Assembly: GCA_013407085.1 (NCBI GenBank)
Contig: JACCGJ010001364.1
Span: forward strand, 9,522-73,521
From: Atriophallophorus winterbourni
Taxonomy: Eukaryota; Platyhelminthes; Trematoda; Plagiorchiida; Microphallidae
Reading direction: 5' to 3'
DNA: 64,000 nt
Position 1 is the stretch's first letter. Each line of letters begins with the position of its first letter. Under the pieces are notes generated by a model, which saw only the letters and a list, made by a program, of their open reading frames with translations, ran no database searches and was not told the origin of the DNA. Below are positions 1 to 11,299 of the stretch, in pieces. The translations under genes and the position numbers were made by a program.

Positions 1-252
1 ATATGGATAAGGATATGAAATATATGGCCATTGACCCTACGTGTTAAGAAGAACTTGATGTTGACCGCTCACTTCGGAGGCACTGTGTAAATCGTCATGT
101 CCAATCTACTGACGAGCAGGTACAGCTTCTGGCTGCATAACGCATAACGCAGATCACGCCGCCGATCTACCGAGTACTGCCCATCGATGTAAGCGCTGTG
201 AAAGATATTGCCACACACAAACCGAACCGTGTAGTCATTCTAAAAGCTGCGG
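1..252 (+). mobile_element. RTE-like LINE, 3' end of ORF2 (remnant)
   Basis: Broken reading frames on the + strand match the C-terminus of the RTE-like element seen on the - strand at 57.7-59.6 kb. The segment LDVDRSLRRHCVNRH parallels ALDRSLWRHCLKRR there, and HRCKRCERYCHTQ followed later by HSKSC parallels the terminal zinc-knuckle CKRCGRDC...HLKSC. Several stops and frame changes show it is dead. It continues to the left of the window. Confidence 0.7.
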
Positions 253-639
253 TCATGAAACGTTCATCCACATACACTGTCGATATCGAGAGGAGGAGGC
301 GAAAACAACCATGTAGCAATTTGGCCACCAGATTATTTACGTCAATCAGGATGTGGTGTTCACTTCCGTTTAGGAAATCGGTGGTCCGACATCCGTAAAA
401 CGTGATCAAACCAGAGAAACCTATACAGGTTGATCTATTACTCTGTATCAGCATTACTCACTTACTTTACTATTGTGCGTCTGGCTCCATGGGTTGATTA
501 GACGGCTTCATCCATTTTTCGATTCAAGCCAGCCCAGTGGAGAGAGCGGAGGCGAGATCATTGCGGAAATTAATCTATTCTCGTTCGAACCTGGGAACAC
601 TGTAGTCCGTGCACTGTCTTAAGGCGTCTACATCCTTGG
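253..639. other. intergenic, no recognisable feature
   Basis: Only short open frames on both strands, without recognisable domains. Probably old decayed repeat DNA between two LINE fragments. Confidence 0.4.
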
Positions 640-830
640 TACTGGTAAAGAGACTGGAAGGGAATAACATCCATGTGCGAGCTGACGTGGACCCAGAAAA
701 TCGGGATTTGTTAAAAAACAATTGAGTCGAATTAAAGAGACGATTAGTGAAAGGCAGGAACAATCTAATTATCGTAAATTTTGGCGTAAGAAGAATCACT
801 CAGCTTATCATCAAACCAGTGCAACTTTCA
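640..830 (+). pseudogene. LINE ORF1-like fragment
   Basis: One + frame with a single internal stop reads LEGNNIHVRADVDPENRDLL, then ELKRRLVKGRNNLIIVNF. The pattern (hydrophobic-Gly, VRAD, acidic-Arg, then a basic stretch and IVNF) resembles the RNA-binding C-terminal domain of LINE ORF1 proteins. The downstream ORF1 copies have an analogous block (ADIPWWERK, ADLPWWERK). No start, zinc finger or ORF2 follows, so this is an isolated remnant. The family assignment is inference. Confidence 0.35.
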
Positions 831-1795
831 CATTGAGAATCTTTGCAAACCATGGCAACTGCGTAGCATTATTTAAAGCTTAACAGAAAGGAAGAACTGC
901 AACTTTAGTTCAGAACTGTCGTATCACACGTTTTCGTCTTAGTTGTAAACTTATTTACTTAAAACATCTCAGAAAACAAAGTGGCAATATCAGGTTACCG
1001 AGTTTCACGGCGTGATAGAGGTAAATCACACGTCGGAGCACATTTTCGCTCGAAAAATGAAATTGCGTTCAACATTTTCTCCACTCATCTTGCTGAAGAC
1101 GCTCATACGAAGCAATTATGGTGACGCCTCTCCCTGCCATCTGGTGAGTATGGTGTAGGTTTAGTCTGCTGAAGCCAAATTAATAACATCGAGGACTGGA
1201 TACAGAAAATCCGGAGTTTTATCCATTGAAGACTTATTCTTTTGAGGGGAGACTTCAGCCGCTCCGAAACCGACTGGTGTACACAAAATCATTTGCCTGC
1301 TCACAACCCATTGAAAACACTTTTCTCAATATGAGTCTTCAATGTAGCGTTACACAACACATATTACAACCCACAAGTTTTCAATCTGGTCAAAACCATG
1401 CTGTCTTGATCTCTCGTTTTCCATCATCAAAAATCAATTGGACATAATATGTATCGCTGAACCGATTGGTAAATTGATCACCTTATTATACATCTGGAAC
1501 CAGATGCTCCATACTAAGACCAAAGCGTTACATTTTAAAAGCGTTCATTGAATGCTTGAATACGATAGCATCATCAACAGATTGGTCGCTACCTGTACAA
1601 TAGTCTGTAGACGTGTGCTGGGTCTGTCTTAAAGAGTCTATCATATCGCTGTACGACAAGCATGTACCAGTATTCCATCGGAAAGCAATTGCACGCAAGC
1701 CACAATGTTTCGATGGTGAATAGTTCAATCAACTGAAATTCGGGTACAGCTTATGTGATAAATTTATGAAAAATGAAGTCTAATCTTACTGTTGT
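831..1795. other. intergenic, no recognisable feature
   Basis: Only ORFs of about 70 codons or less without recognised motifs, no tRNA cloverleaf and no repeat seen elsewhere in the window. Confidence 0.4.
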
Positions 1796-2150
1796 TCGAC
1801 TCCTTCGGTTGATGTCGATCATGAATGTACATCACAATCGGGCGAATGTTCATGTTCTGCAGCTTTGGAATGACTAAACAGTCCGATTCGGGAGAAAAAA
1901 TCTTTCCCGCAGCGCTAGCAACGAAAGTCAGAACTCGGTTGTATTGCATCAGTTGCACGCCGACTGCATGATCTGCGTTCAACAGCCAAGAGCTCTATCT
2001 GCTCCTCCCCAGCTTGCAGACGACGCTTTACATAATGCCTCCAATGTGAGTGGTCAAGAGGAAGTTCTTCCTAACTTGCCGTGTCAATGCCAAGAGCTTT
2101 CACATCTTTCTTGCAAACGTCTTTGTACCGCAAGTGCGGTCTAATCTTAC
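1796..2150 (-). mobile_element. RTE-like LINE, 3'-terminal fragment
   Basis: Nearly collinear with 57690-58045. It starts with the shared 3' end motif (CTCCTTCGGTTGATGTCGA on the + strand), runs through the antisense of the terminal zinc-knuckle codons (CAGTCCGATTCGGGAG) and the basic tail region, and stops near 2150 at the segment antisense to the CKRN codons. It is 5'-truncated, the usual outcome of target-primed reverse transcription. Substitutions and small gaps show it is non-coding. Confidence 0.85.
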
Positions 2151-2739
2151 TATGAACTTTATGAACACTGCGAAAACGATGCACTTCTTTGAAACTAGAA
2201 AACCTAATTCCTATGAGTCTACTATCATGCAAACAGCGCGCACCTCACCGAAACGAGTTCATTGAACCATATAATAATGTTTGCTATCTGCAAATCAACT
2301 TTATTCACTAGAAAACTGTATTCTGAGATAAATAACACACTATACTGCTGGGTGAAACTTTGCTTCTATATTCAACCACTCCTCAAGTCAATCGTTGTCA
2401 CAGAATTACTTGAATGGTGTAATACCTGATTGTACCACATGTGTCATGTCCCAAGCGGTGCATACTCTGCAAACTTTTAAACCTGCGAAATATCTAGATA
2501 AAATACACTTACTTTTTATGACTGACCCTGATCATCTCTGATCCTTTATGAGTTTTGTTCAATAAGTAAATTTCTGATGATGTGGTTTCCCCCAAATAAA
2601 ACCTATCTCGGAGACCAGTTACCGTGGAATTCTTGCGAATTACTGACCTCTATGCTTTAGTATAGTGATATCTTAGATACTAGAAGAATTAGTAAACCAG
2701 CAGTCCTTCAAGTTCAACACGTCGATCACACACTTGCAG
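2151..2739. other. intergenic, AT-rich
   Basis: Nothing recognisable: no long frame, no simple repeat and no match to other repeats in the window. Confidence 0.4.
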
Positions 2740-3480
2740 CATGGATTTTCTAAGTAAAAATCTAACATTTCGACCATACTGTCGGCTCAATACAACTATA
2801 TGAGAGCGCTAAATAATGGCCACTGTGTTGGCATTGTGTCTGTAGTTTTCAGCAAAGCTTTCGATAGATTTGATCACGTAATACTAACGGAAAAGCTTGT
2901 GCAATCCCGCCTATTTGTAAACAATATTTCATGGTTCTATTCGTTCTTAAGCGGTGGCAGGTAGTGCGTAAATATGAATGAAACTGTTACTGATTGGTAT
3001 ACTCCCCCTTGTGGTCTTCCGTAAGGGATGGTTCTGGGTTTGTTACTATTTAAAATGTACGTCCACAAACTCACCGTAGTGTTACTATCAACTTGCCAGA
3101 TAAAAGCTGTGGACTTGATACTTTAGGAAATTTTAGAATTCAAGTGGCTTCTGATTACAAAACGATATCAACCGTCTGTTCCAGTGGTTTAAATCAACAA
3201 ATCTGTCATTGGATAGAAAAGGCTGAACACATGTCAATGATATATCTATATATATATATATATCTATCATTGGCACATGTATTCAGCCTTTTCTATCCAA
3301 TGACAGATTTGTTGATTTAAACGTTCATACATCATGGGTGATATTATGCTCGAACCGTGTTCAATGTGTTAATGACCTGAGTTTTCATTTGGCTCACGGT
3401 TTGTAGACCAGATCAAATATTGACATTGTTTACCGTAACAGCCTTTGAATTTCGTGGGCACTAAGGCTAAGGTTGCAAGT
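2740..3480 (+). pseudogene. Degenerate LINE reverse transcriptase
   Basis: Pieces of RT motifs appear in order across several frames. FSKAFDRFDHVILTEKL is the motif A region with its D-x-x-K-A-F-D core partly kept. The segment GLP, stop, GMVLGLLLF corresponds to GVPQGSVLGPLLF. Further on, QNDINRLFQWFKSTNLSL matches the post-FADD segment, and NDLSFHL may be the DLGV region. The catalytic FADD block is not readable. A perfect-looking foldback (3187-3322) lies inside it and duplicates part of the RT in inverted orientation. It is a much older copy than the element that follows. Confidence 0.6.
3187..3322. repeat. Inverted repeat (foldback), about 60-bp arms
   Basis: The left arm from GTTTAAATCAACAAATCTG is matched by its reverse complement ending CAGATTTGTTGATTTAAAC at 3322, with about two mismatches and one small gap. 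The arms are joined by a (TA)n centre at roughly 3238-3262. An RNA from either strand would form a long hairpin. Confidence 0.93.
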
Positions 3481-5926
3481 CTGGTTGGAAAAAGTTATAC
3501 GCTATATATATTTTCTTCTACAGACTTCAAAATCTTTCTTTCAGTTCTCTAACGATTTTAATGTAAGTGAAAACTGGGATAGAATTTGTAAATATCTTAA
3601 GGAGTTACAAGACAAGCACGCTCCGCTGCAAGTCGTGAAAAAGCATCATAGGCCGCCCTGGTGGACTCCTCGAGTTCGTCGGTCTACCCGAAAACGAGAT
3701 CGTTTATGGCGGCAATATAAGCTATTCTCTTACTTCTGGTTCTTGGGTCCGATACAAAACCGCTCGGAACTCTTGTGTTAAAATACAGCGTTTGCTCAAA
3801 CAGGAGTTTGAGTTATCCTTAGCTAGGGATGCTAAATCCAATCCCAAAAGATTTTATAGCTACGCTCAATCGAAAGGAAAAACCAGGGAAAACATTGGAG
3901 ATTTAAATCTGGAGGACGGAAAAGTAGCCGATACCGACCTGTCTAAGGCGAGTGCCTTCTCTAGGTTCTTCAGTGGCGTTCAAAGACGTGATAATTCGTT
4001 AATTGCTCCGTCTAGCTCGTTTAATCTTCTGCCTGGCGCTCCTGCACTAGATGAGTTGTCCTTCATGGAATCCGAGGTGTATGAAGCACTTATCCATGTT
4101 CGCGTCAACAAAGCTGAGGGACCAGACGGTATCCACTCGATTATGCTAAAGAATCTTGCCCCAGTGCTTACAGAACCCTTATGCAAGCTCTTCAATTCAT
4201 GCTTGAACATGGGAGTGGTTCCTAGTGAATGGAAAGAAGCTATAATCGTGCCAGTACACAAGGGTGGTTGCAGCTCAACTGTTGGTAACTATAGACCTGT
4301 CAGCCTGACTAGCATCGCCTCGAAAGTAATGGAAAAACTGCTGCGTGACAAAATCTGTCAGCATCTTTGTCGGCATTCTCTACTGAGTGTAACTCAGCAT
4401 GGATTTCTTAAGGGTAGATCCTGCCTGACAAACCTTCTTAGTTTTCTCAATACTGCCACTAAAAGGATGGATGAAGGGAAGCCTGTCGAAGCCCTCTACC
4501 TAGACTTCAGCAAGGCTTTTGATTCCGTAAACCACCGCCTTCTAGAGATTAAGCTAGCAGCAAAAGGCATTCGGGGTAGTCTACTTGCTTGGATAAAGGC
4601 CTTCCTAACAGGTAGGACATTCCGAGTTAGGGTAGGATCTACGCTGTCGAATGAAACCGACGTGATCAGTGGTGTACCCCAAGGTTCGGTACTTGGTCCT
4701 CTTCTATTCCTGATTTTCATCGATGACTTGTCCTCTGCATTGAAGTGCCCATGCTTCATTTTTGCGGATGATGTTAAATTTATCGGATCAACGGACGAAG
4801 ATACCTTGATGCACGACCTTGAACGGGTCATAAACTGGTCACATCAGTGGGACCTCCCACTTAACCTTAATAAGAGCCAACTCTTGTCAGCACTGGTTGA
4901 TAAGATTTCAGTTCAGGTGTCGGGCAATTCTCTCACTGTAAGCGCCACACAGCGTGTTAAGGATTTAGGAGTACTGGTTAGGACGGACTTCAAATGGGAA
5001 GACCAATGCGCCGCTGCAGCTCAACGTGCTCGCAAAGTTCTCTTCTGGCTGAGATCCGTGTTATCATGCAGGAGACCCGATGTATTCATGCCCCTTTACA
5101 AGGCATTAGTTAGGCCGCATTTAGAATGTTGTGTCCAGGCGTGTTGCCCTTACTACAAAAAGGATATCGTTCAACTCGAAAGCGTACAGCGTCTCGCAAC
5201 TCGCATGATTGAGGGTCAGCGAGGGAAACCTTACGCTGCACGCCTAAAGTCCCTAGATCTTTTTTCACTTACGCGCCGTCGTTTGAGAGGTGACTTAATT
5301 GAAACCTTCAAGATCTTTAAGAGGTTAAGTGGCGTTAGCATGACCGACTTCTTTGCCTTAAGTCCTGAGCTGGGTACCCGGGGCCATTCACTCAAACTTG
5401 CTAAGGAGCGATGTCGGCTAGACTCCAGGAAAAACTTTTTCAGCCTCAGGGTGGTAAATTTCTGGAACCGGCTTCCAGAAGAACTTATATCCTGCAGTAC
5501 CGTGTCTAGTTTTAAGCAGGGGTTGAACCGCAACTGGGGTAAGTTGTTTCCTGAATACTCGCCTTAATTGCTTTACAAGCTTAGGTTTTTCATTTTTTAG
5601 CGTTATCCCGTAAATATACTGAGGGCTAGAGTTTTGTGTGTTTTTTAATTTTTATTATACACAATGCTACTTCAGCTAACCTCTCACCGTGCTGGTGAAG
5701 AGAAACTGCTTTTTCTTTTTCCAGCATCGGCTATAACGCGGTGCTTCCTAAGTTCAACCCGGATAATCTCTTGGCTTCGCGATTGGCGAAGATTTCAAAC
5801 AGACAAAAAGAATATACGTTTTGGCATTGGTGGGTGCTTCTCTGCAGCCTCCCACCGAAAGAAATTCTGGACGCTCGATTGGCTTGTTAGCCACATACTG
5901 TCCTGTGCAAACTGAACTGTACTGAC
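3480..5926 (+). mobile_element. CR1-like non-LTR retrotransposon, 5'-truncated
   Basis: The copy begins in the linker between endonuclease and RT (NDFNVSENWDRICKYLKEL), carries a complete RT frame, and has a 3' UTR ending in a short (CTGAA)-type tail at 5911-5926. The same 3' UTR (TCACCGTGCTGGTGAA) occurs at the end of the degenerate copy at 9.1 kb, which fixes the 3' boundary. The endonuclease is absent, so the copy cannot move by itself. Its base composition is visibly richer in G and C than the flanks. Confidence 0.88.
3735..5567 (+). CDS. Reverse transcriptase of CR1-like LINE (611 open codons)
   Basis: Copies the element's RNA into DNA at the nicked target. RT motifs appear in order: KAEGPDGIHSIMLKNL, YRPVSLTSIASKVMEKLL, QHGFLKGRSCLTNLL, LYLDFSKAFDSVNH (first catalytic Asp), GVPQGSVLGPLLF, FIFADDVKFIG (catalytic Asp pair), LNLNKSQLL and DLGVLVRTDFKW. 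A thumb and connection region follows (PHLECCVQACCPYYKKDI) with the usual C-terminal FWNRLPEEL. There is no genuine start: the frame is open back to 3735, where a frameshift joins it to the linker coded at about 3540-3730. All visible catalytic residues are intact, so the copy is recent, but without its endonuclease it is probably immobile. Confidence 0.9.
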   Translation, partial: SGSWVRYKTARNSCVKIQRLLKQEFELSLARDAKSNPKRFYSYAQSKGKTRENIGDLNLEDGKVADTDLSKASAFSRFFSGVQRRDNSLIAPSSSFNLLPGAPALDELSFMESEVYEALIHVRVNKAEGPDGIHSIMLKNLAPVLTEPLCKLFNSCLNMGVVPSEWKEAIIVPVHKGGCSSTVGNYRPVSLTSIASKVMEKLLRDKICQHLCRHSLLSVTQHGFLKGRSCLTNLLSFLNTATKRMDEGKPVEALYLDFSKAFDSVNHRLLEIKLAAKGIRGSLLAWIKAFLTGRTFRVRVGSTLSNETDVISGVPQGSVLGPLLFLIFIDDLSSALKCPCFIFADDVKFIGSTDEDTLMHDLERVINWSHQWDLPLNLNKSQLLSALVDKISVQVSGNSLTVSATQRVKDLGVLVRTDFKWEDQCAAAAQRARKVLFWLRSVLSCRRPDVFMPLYKALVRPHLECCVQACCPYYKKDIVQLESVQRLATRMIEGQRGKPYAARLKSLDLFSLTRRRLRGDLIETFKIFKRLSGVSMTDFFALSPELGTRGHSLKLAKERCRLDSRKNFFSLRVVNFWNRLPEELISCSTVSSFKQGLNRNWGKLFPEYSP

Positions 5927-7084
5927 TTTACCGTTTAAGCACACTCGATTGAAAAATGTAGCCTTAGCATATTTCCCGCTTTCCACTGATATACTCGGAT
6001 GATATTATCATTGTGCCATCAAACACGATTAAAGACGCCGCAAACTCGGATTACATACCTTGGCATATATATAGAGGATTGATGTGATCATAGTGATTGG
6101 GATAATTCGTCTTTGACATATGCCCAGTATGTTCCCCCTTTTCAAAATTAAAGAAGAAGCACATACTAGAGTGCATCCATACCAATTAGTTCTCTGGAGA
6201 CATGACAATATTTAACACCTCATGTGTTTCGGAAGTGGCTTCATCATTCAGTGAAACTCACTTCCAGATATTTTTGTGCATAGCAATTTGTAGAATTATT
6301 TTAAAACGAAATAGATTGAATAAGCTGGATTAAGCCATCTTCGATTCGACGATTTCTTTCGGTTTTCCCCTCTTGTTGGTACACTTGGGCACATTCTCAT
6401 GCTAAGTAAACAGCACACGAAGCTGAAATCCAGAACGCACTTCTCTAGCATCCGTGTAGTGAACGCGTGAAACACACTCAACACAGAACTAGCCTCTGCA
6501 GCTTCAGTAAATGCGTTCAAACATGGACTGGACGAACAGTGGCAAGGTACTTTTCCCAGAACTTTAAAATTGAAATTATTTCTTCCCTTCCTACTAATAG
6601 AAGACAAAAAATATTCTGAATATCGTTCTGAAGAATAATCGTTTCTTTAACAAGCTTTTCATGTTTATGGACATTGACTGCTGTCCATCTTTTTTCATTC
6701 GTTTGGACATACGTCATGCATTAACTATCTCACAATTTGATGATGAGAACTTCCCGATCTACTATTCAGAGGCACACACGCCTGTGCTGCCTACAAATCA
6801 ATCATGTTGATGGCTGGTGTTTTCATGCAAACCTCAAAAAGAAACTGGGCACTCCTTACGACTTGGTCGAATATCCACCTGCGATACTGATACTGATATT
6901 GATACTGAATACTGTGATCACTTGTGTATTTGCGAGGAACTTACTTATGTCAACCCTTGATGATTTACCTTAAAATCCATGGTATATTTTCAAAAACTGC
7001 AATGAGAATATATAGACATTTTATTTTTCTATTTTTTCTAATAAGTGATTCTGATCCTGATTATGTGTCTAGTGAACTGAACTG
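5927..7084. other. intergenic, contains a (GATACT) microsatellite
   Basis: No gene recognised. A short run of GATACT/GATATT units lies at about 6884-6915. Two overlapping - strand ORFs near 6296-6717 have no recognisable domain. Confidence 0.4.
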
Positions 7085-9110
7085 TGGTAAATTACAGCGT
7101 TTGTTGAAACAGGATTGTGAGTTATCTTTAGCAAGGGATGCAAAACCCAATCCAAAAAGATTTTATAGCTACACACATTCAACACTCAAAACCAAGGAGA
7201 GCATAATAGATTTGAAACTGGAGGATGTAGATGATAACAGCCGGGTTTAACTTTACTGCCTTCTTAGGGTTGTTTTAGTGGCGTTAAATGACGGGATAAT
7301 TCTTTAAATGCACTGTCGCGTCTGCTTAGCCTGCCCTTAGGTTCCCTTACAGTATATGAGTTTTCCTTTAATCAGGCTGAAGGAGCTTGCTGAAGAATAT
7401 TGCCTTTTTGCTTACCGAACCGTTGTGCAAGCTTTTTAATTCATGCTTTCACCTGGGAGTGGTTCCCAGTGAGTGGAAAGGAGTCACAGTATTACCAATA
7501 CACAAAGGTGATTGCAGGTCAACTATTGGTAACTATAGGCCTGTCAACCTGACCAGCATCGTCTCGCAAGTATTTGAAAAAAATATTGCTTCGAAAAATC
7601 TGTCACCATCTTTATCGGCATACTCTACTGAGTGTAACTCAACATGGATTTCTTAATGGTAGATCCTGCCTGACTAACGTACATAGTTTTTTTCGATACT
7701 GTCACTAAAATACTGGACGTAGGAAAGCCCACCGAAGCCCTCTACTTGGATTTTAGCAACACTTTCAGTTTCGCGAATCACGATTTTCTGAAGATAATTC
7801 TAGCAGCAAGAGATATATGGCAGTCTACTTGCTTGGATTAAAGCATTCCTTACAGATAGTACATTCAGATTTCGGGTAGGATCCACGTTGTCTATCCAAA
7901 CCGAAGTGATCAGTTGGGTCATTCGAGGTTCGGTACTCGGTCCTCTCCTAATCCTGATTTTTATTTATGACTTTTTGTCTGCCTTGAAGCGTCCATGATT
8001 CATTTTCGTTGAAGATGTGTAGTTCATCGGATAACGGATGAAGATACTTTGATGCACCACCTCGATCGGGTCATAAACTGGTCATACCAGTGGGACCATC
8101 CACTGTACCTCAATAAGAGCAAACTCTTGTCAGCACTGCGTAATAAGATTTCCTTTTATGTGCCAGGAAATTCATTCACTGGTAACGCTGCACAGTGGTT
8201 CAAGGATGTAGGACTACTCATTAGGTCAAACATTAAATGGGAGGACCAATGTGCGTTCATGGAAGGTACTGAAATCAGAGCAATCGAGCAGAAGGCCTGA
8301 TGTATTCCTACCACTTTACAAGGCATTAATTCAGTCCAATATTTTATATTGTGTTCAGACGTGTTGTCCTTACTACAAGAAGGACATCCTTCGACTTTAA
8401 AGCGTACAGCCTCTCTCAATTCGCATGATTGATGGTCAGCGAGGTAAACCGTACGCTGCACGCCTGAAGTCTTTCGATCTTTTATTCCTTATGCGTCGTT
8501 GTTCAAAGGGGACTTAATTGAAACCTTTAGGATCTTGAAGGGTTTTACTGGCGTTCCAATGAAAGACTTCTTAACCTTAAGTCCCGGGCTAGGCATTCAC
8601 TTAATGTTGCAAAAAGCGATGTTCGCTAGACTCCGGGAAACACGTTTTCAGCCTCGGAGTCATAAACATCTGGAAAATAGTTTCAGAAAAACTCATATCA
8701 TGCAGTTTCAAATCGAGTTTCAAGCAGGGTTTGGAATGCAACTGAGGTAATTTTTTCCTGAATAATCTCTCTAATTTATAAACTAGGTGGATCACCTCTT
8801 TAGTGCTATCCTTTAAAGCAAGTAAATTTTAGAGTTTTCTGTTTTTATAGACAATTCTACTCCAGCTGACCTTTCACCGTGCTGGTGAACAGAAACTGCT
8901 TTTTCTTTTTCCAACATTAGTTATAACGCAGTGCTCCCTAAATACAATCTGGATAATCGCTCGGCGTCCTGATCGTCGAAGATTTCAAACGGACGAAGAT
9001 AAAAAATTTGGCAGTGGTGGGTACTTCTCTGCAGCTTTTCACCATAAGAAATTCTGGATGCTCGATTGGCTCGTTAGCAACTTACTTTCAAGTGCAGACT
9101 GAACTGAACT
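7085..9110 (+). pseudogene. Degenerate CR1-like retrotransposon, same family as 3480-5926
   Basis: It follows the 3.5-5.9 kb element from LLKQDCELSLARDAKPNPKR to the tail (ACTGAACTGAACT, 9097-9110). Every RT block is recognisable but broken: LLKNIAFLLTEPLCKLFNSC, WKGVTVLPIHKG, DFSNTFSFANH in place of DFSKAFDSVNH, and the FADD block reads IFVEDV. Many frameshifts and stops are present. The 5' end is truncated near 7085. Its tail lies 32 nt upstream of the NDUFA12 start codon. Confidence 0.9.
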
Positions 9111-9142
9111 CATCAGCAAGGTCAATTTTGGCGGGTTGACGA

Positions 9143-9643
9143 ATGTCGTCTCTGGTCGAAAAATTTAATACATTTCGTATGATTATTCGTCAAAATGGAG
9201 GTGTTAGGAACTCCGTTAAGGTGCTATTCAGGTAATATTATAACGAGTTTCATCTCAGGATGGATGAATTGAAATGGGGGACACACGTTGGAACTGATGG
9301 TTTTGGAAACAAATACTATGAAAACAACAAATATTTTGTTGGTATGGCTTGCATAACGTTATATATTATTTCCAGGTAGAAACAGGTGGGTCGTATATGC
9401 CAACCAATTTGGGTGGGATTACGAAGGATCTCAGGTTCCTCCAGAATGGTATATTTGAATTTTTGTCTACTTTGAAGGCACCGTTGGTTACATTACATGA
9501 CTGACGAAACCCCGGTTGAGAAACCTCCAGAAAAATTCAAGTGGATGGCTGAACACCGTGAAAATGAAACGCTTGATATGCACAAAAAATACGTACCTTA
9601 TTCGACGACAAAACCTAAAATAGAACCATGGAAGCCAACTTAA
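9143..9643 (+). CDS. NDUFA12: NDUFA12, complex I accessory subunit B17.2 (4 exons, complete)
   Basis: NDUFA12 is an accessory subunit of mitochondrial NADH:ubiquinone oxidoreductase, peripheral on the matrix arm. Exons are 9143-9231, 9259-9341, 9376-9448 and 9478-9643, giving 136 residues (human protein about 145). Introns are 27, 34 and 29 nt, all GT-AG, and every join preserves frame. Family hallmarks in order: IIRQNGGVRNS near the N-terminus, LKWGTHVGTDGFGNKYYENN, GRNRWVVYA, the block [20 protein letters not shown] split by intron 3, then KYVPYSTTKPKIEPWKPT at the C-terminus. The ATG at 9143 fits the family's N-terminal length. No canonical AATAAA is seen close downstream. A dead LINE ends 32 nt upstream, so the promoter must be short or lie in transposon DNA. 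The identification is by recognition of the family, not by a search. Confidence 0.95.
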
Positions 9644-10821
9644 TGAGACGTTATCTTGTCGCATGTTTTAGGACACATAATTTTAAAAATATAATTATTC
9701 TTATGTGCAGTTTACGAAATTCATCTTCATTATATACTTTAATTCACATCCATCGTTTTACGTTAAAGGCGGGCTATAGTAACCTAAATTCAATTCAAAA
9801 GCGCGTTGAATTGGCATTTGTTGAGACGGATAGACTTGATCCCTAGAGTGAAATAGTGGTGTTCCTCTACTCTCAGGGTTTGCCTTGTCAGCAGAAGTCA
9901 CCCATGTCTATTACTGTGATGAAGCTTAAACGGGATTTTATCCCTTCTACTTTCGATTCAGAAGAAGAAGAAGAAATAACCGATTTCCTTAGTTTGGGGC
10001 ATCGGTCTCCACAGTTATCCTGTATTACTTCGAATTTTTAGCGAGTGTGTATATGGATTTTCTAGCGTGTGTATGTATAGCCTTTTCTAAAGTTTAACTT
10101 CAACAATTAGAAAAAATTTTCTGGAGGGTTTAATTGAAGTTATTTATTACATCAATATTGACCCTATTGTTGCGGTTAAATCCTTTAGGAGCGAAACATT
10201 TCATACAGTAACTAAATTCATTGAATGAATGAATCCTCTTTAATATAGACGACTAAGATCAGTTTCAGTGAGCATTGAAACTGATGTCGTGGTAAACTTG
10301 TATGTCACTGTTTTTCAGTCATTGTCAATGATGCCAGTCGGTAGAGTAGTTCGTGGTTCTTAGAACTTCACTACCATTCGGGTCAGTTTGATCCAACACA
10401 TTACCAAAGTAGAAAGAGCAAATTGATAAAGTTGAAGTAAAGCTTCAAACAGTGTTGTTTGTTCGATGGGCTTTGCTAGTCATATATTATGGGTGCTAAG
10501 TTGGTTTTCAACTTTGCTAACAGCTAAAAATTTGTATAGCCAATACATGCTCCAATATGGTATTTTGAACCGGCTGCGTCAAGGAAAAGAATCATCTCAC
10601 AACCCACACTCTAATAAGTAAATTAAACTCGGGTCCGCTGGAACGAATCCTGCTTTCTATTCTCTGACTTATTTTATGGACTTCATTTTTTGTGACTTGC
10701 CACGTGTCACTGAACATTCAAAAGATCAGGGTGTGCGTGAAATCTTTTATTCAGCTCACAAAATCAATATGGTTTGGAAATTGGAGTTATTAAACCGCTT
10801 TAAATCTTTTTGAATAAGGGT
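9644..10821. other. NDUFA12 3' flank and intergenic DNA
   Basis: Holds the presumed 3' UTR of NDUFA12. A small frame at about 9904-10041 (SEEEEEITDFLSL) is preceded by a possible splice acceptor; no family is recognised and a real exon is unproven. The rest is AT-rich and featureless. Confidence 0.4.
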
Positions 10822-11043
10822 TGTTATTTCAGTGTATATATATATTGGGTATGAAAGCACAAGCCTGATCCAGGTAAAGTGCCGCACAGTCAGAGACTGC
10901 ACGTGGGCGAACATACTGCCAGGTTGCCCAGGCCTAGACAGATATGAGATAGGAAATAGAAATGGTAGTGAGACTCCAGCCTGTTTCAGCATGCAGCTCA
11001 CTACCGTTGGCCAATCAATTTAGCACGATGTTATTTCAGTGTA
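10822..11043 (-). mobile_element. Short retroposon S, copy 1, with 15-bp target-site duplication
   Basis: The body (10837-11028) is flanked by perfect direct repeats TGTTATTTCAGTGTA at 10822-10836 and 11029-11043. Relative to the longer copy at 12350-12595 it lacks the 5' part and ends in the ATAC/TATA-rich 3' tail, here on the left, so it is a 5'-truncated insertion in - orientation. No open reading frame is shared between copies, so it is non-autonomous and SINE-like. Confidence 0.93.
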
Positions 11044-11299
11044 CCTGGAACGCAGATAACTTTGATCCTTTTTTTCCGGGTATTACTTGTGTACTTGGAC
11101 CAATGAACGAACTTCCTAAATTGTATGTTACATTGACCTTAATACAAAATTATTCCATCAGCACATAACCAAACGTTGCTGAATTTCTAACCTGCAGCTT
11201 GGTTAGCACTAAGCGGAATCCTCCTTGTTACTGTAAGCATAAACAATCAGTTGAGCATAGGGAATCTATCAGTGTGAAGTGATTACAGCTTACTAAATT

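Noticed and set aside
9904..10041. Small acidic frame (SEEEEEITDFLSL) after NDUFA12 as a second host gene
   Set aside because: Too short, no family recognised; an acceptor-like CAG alone is weak evidence.
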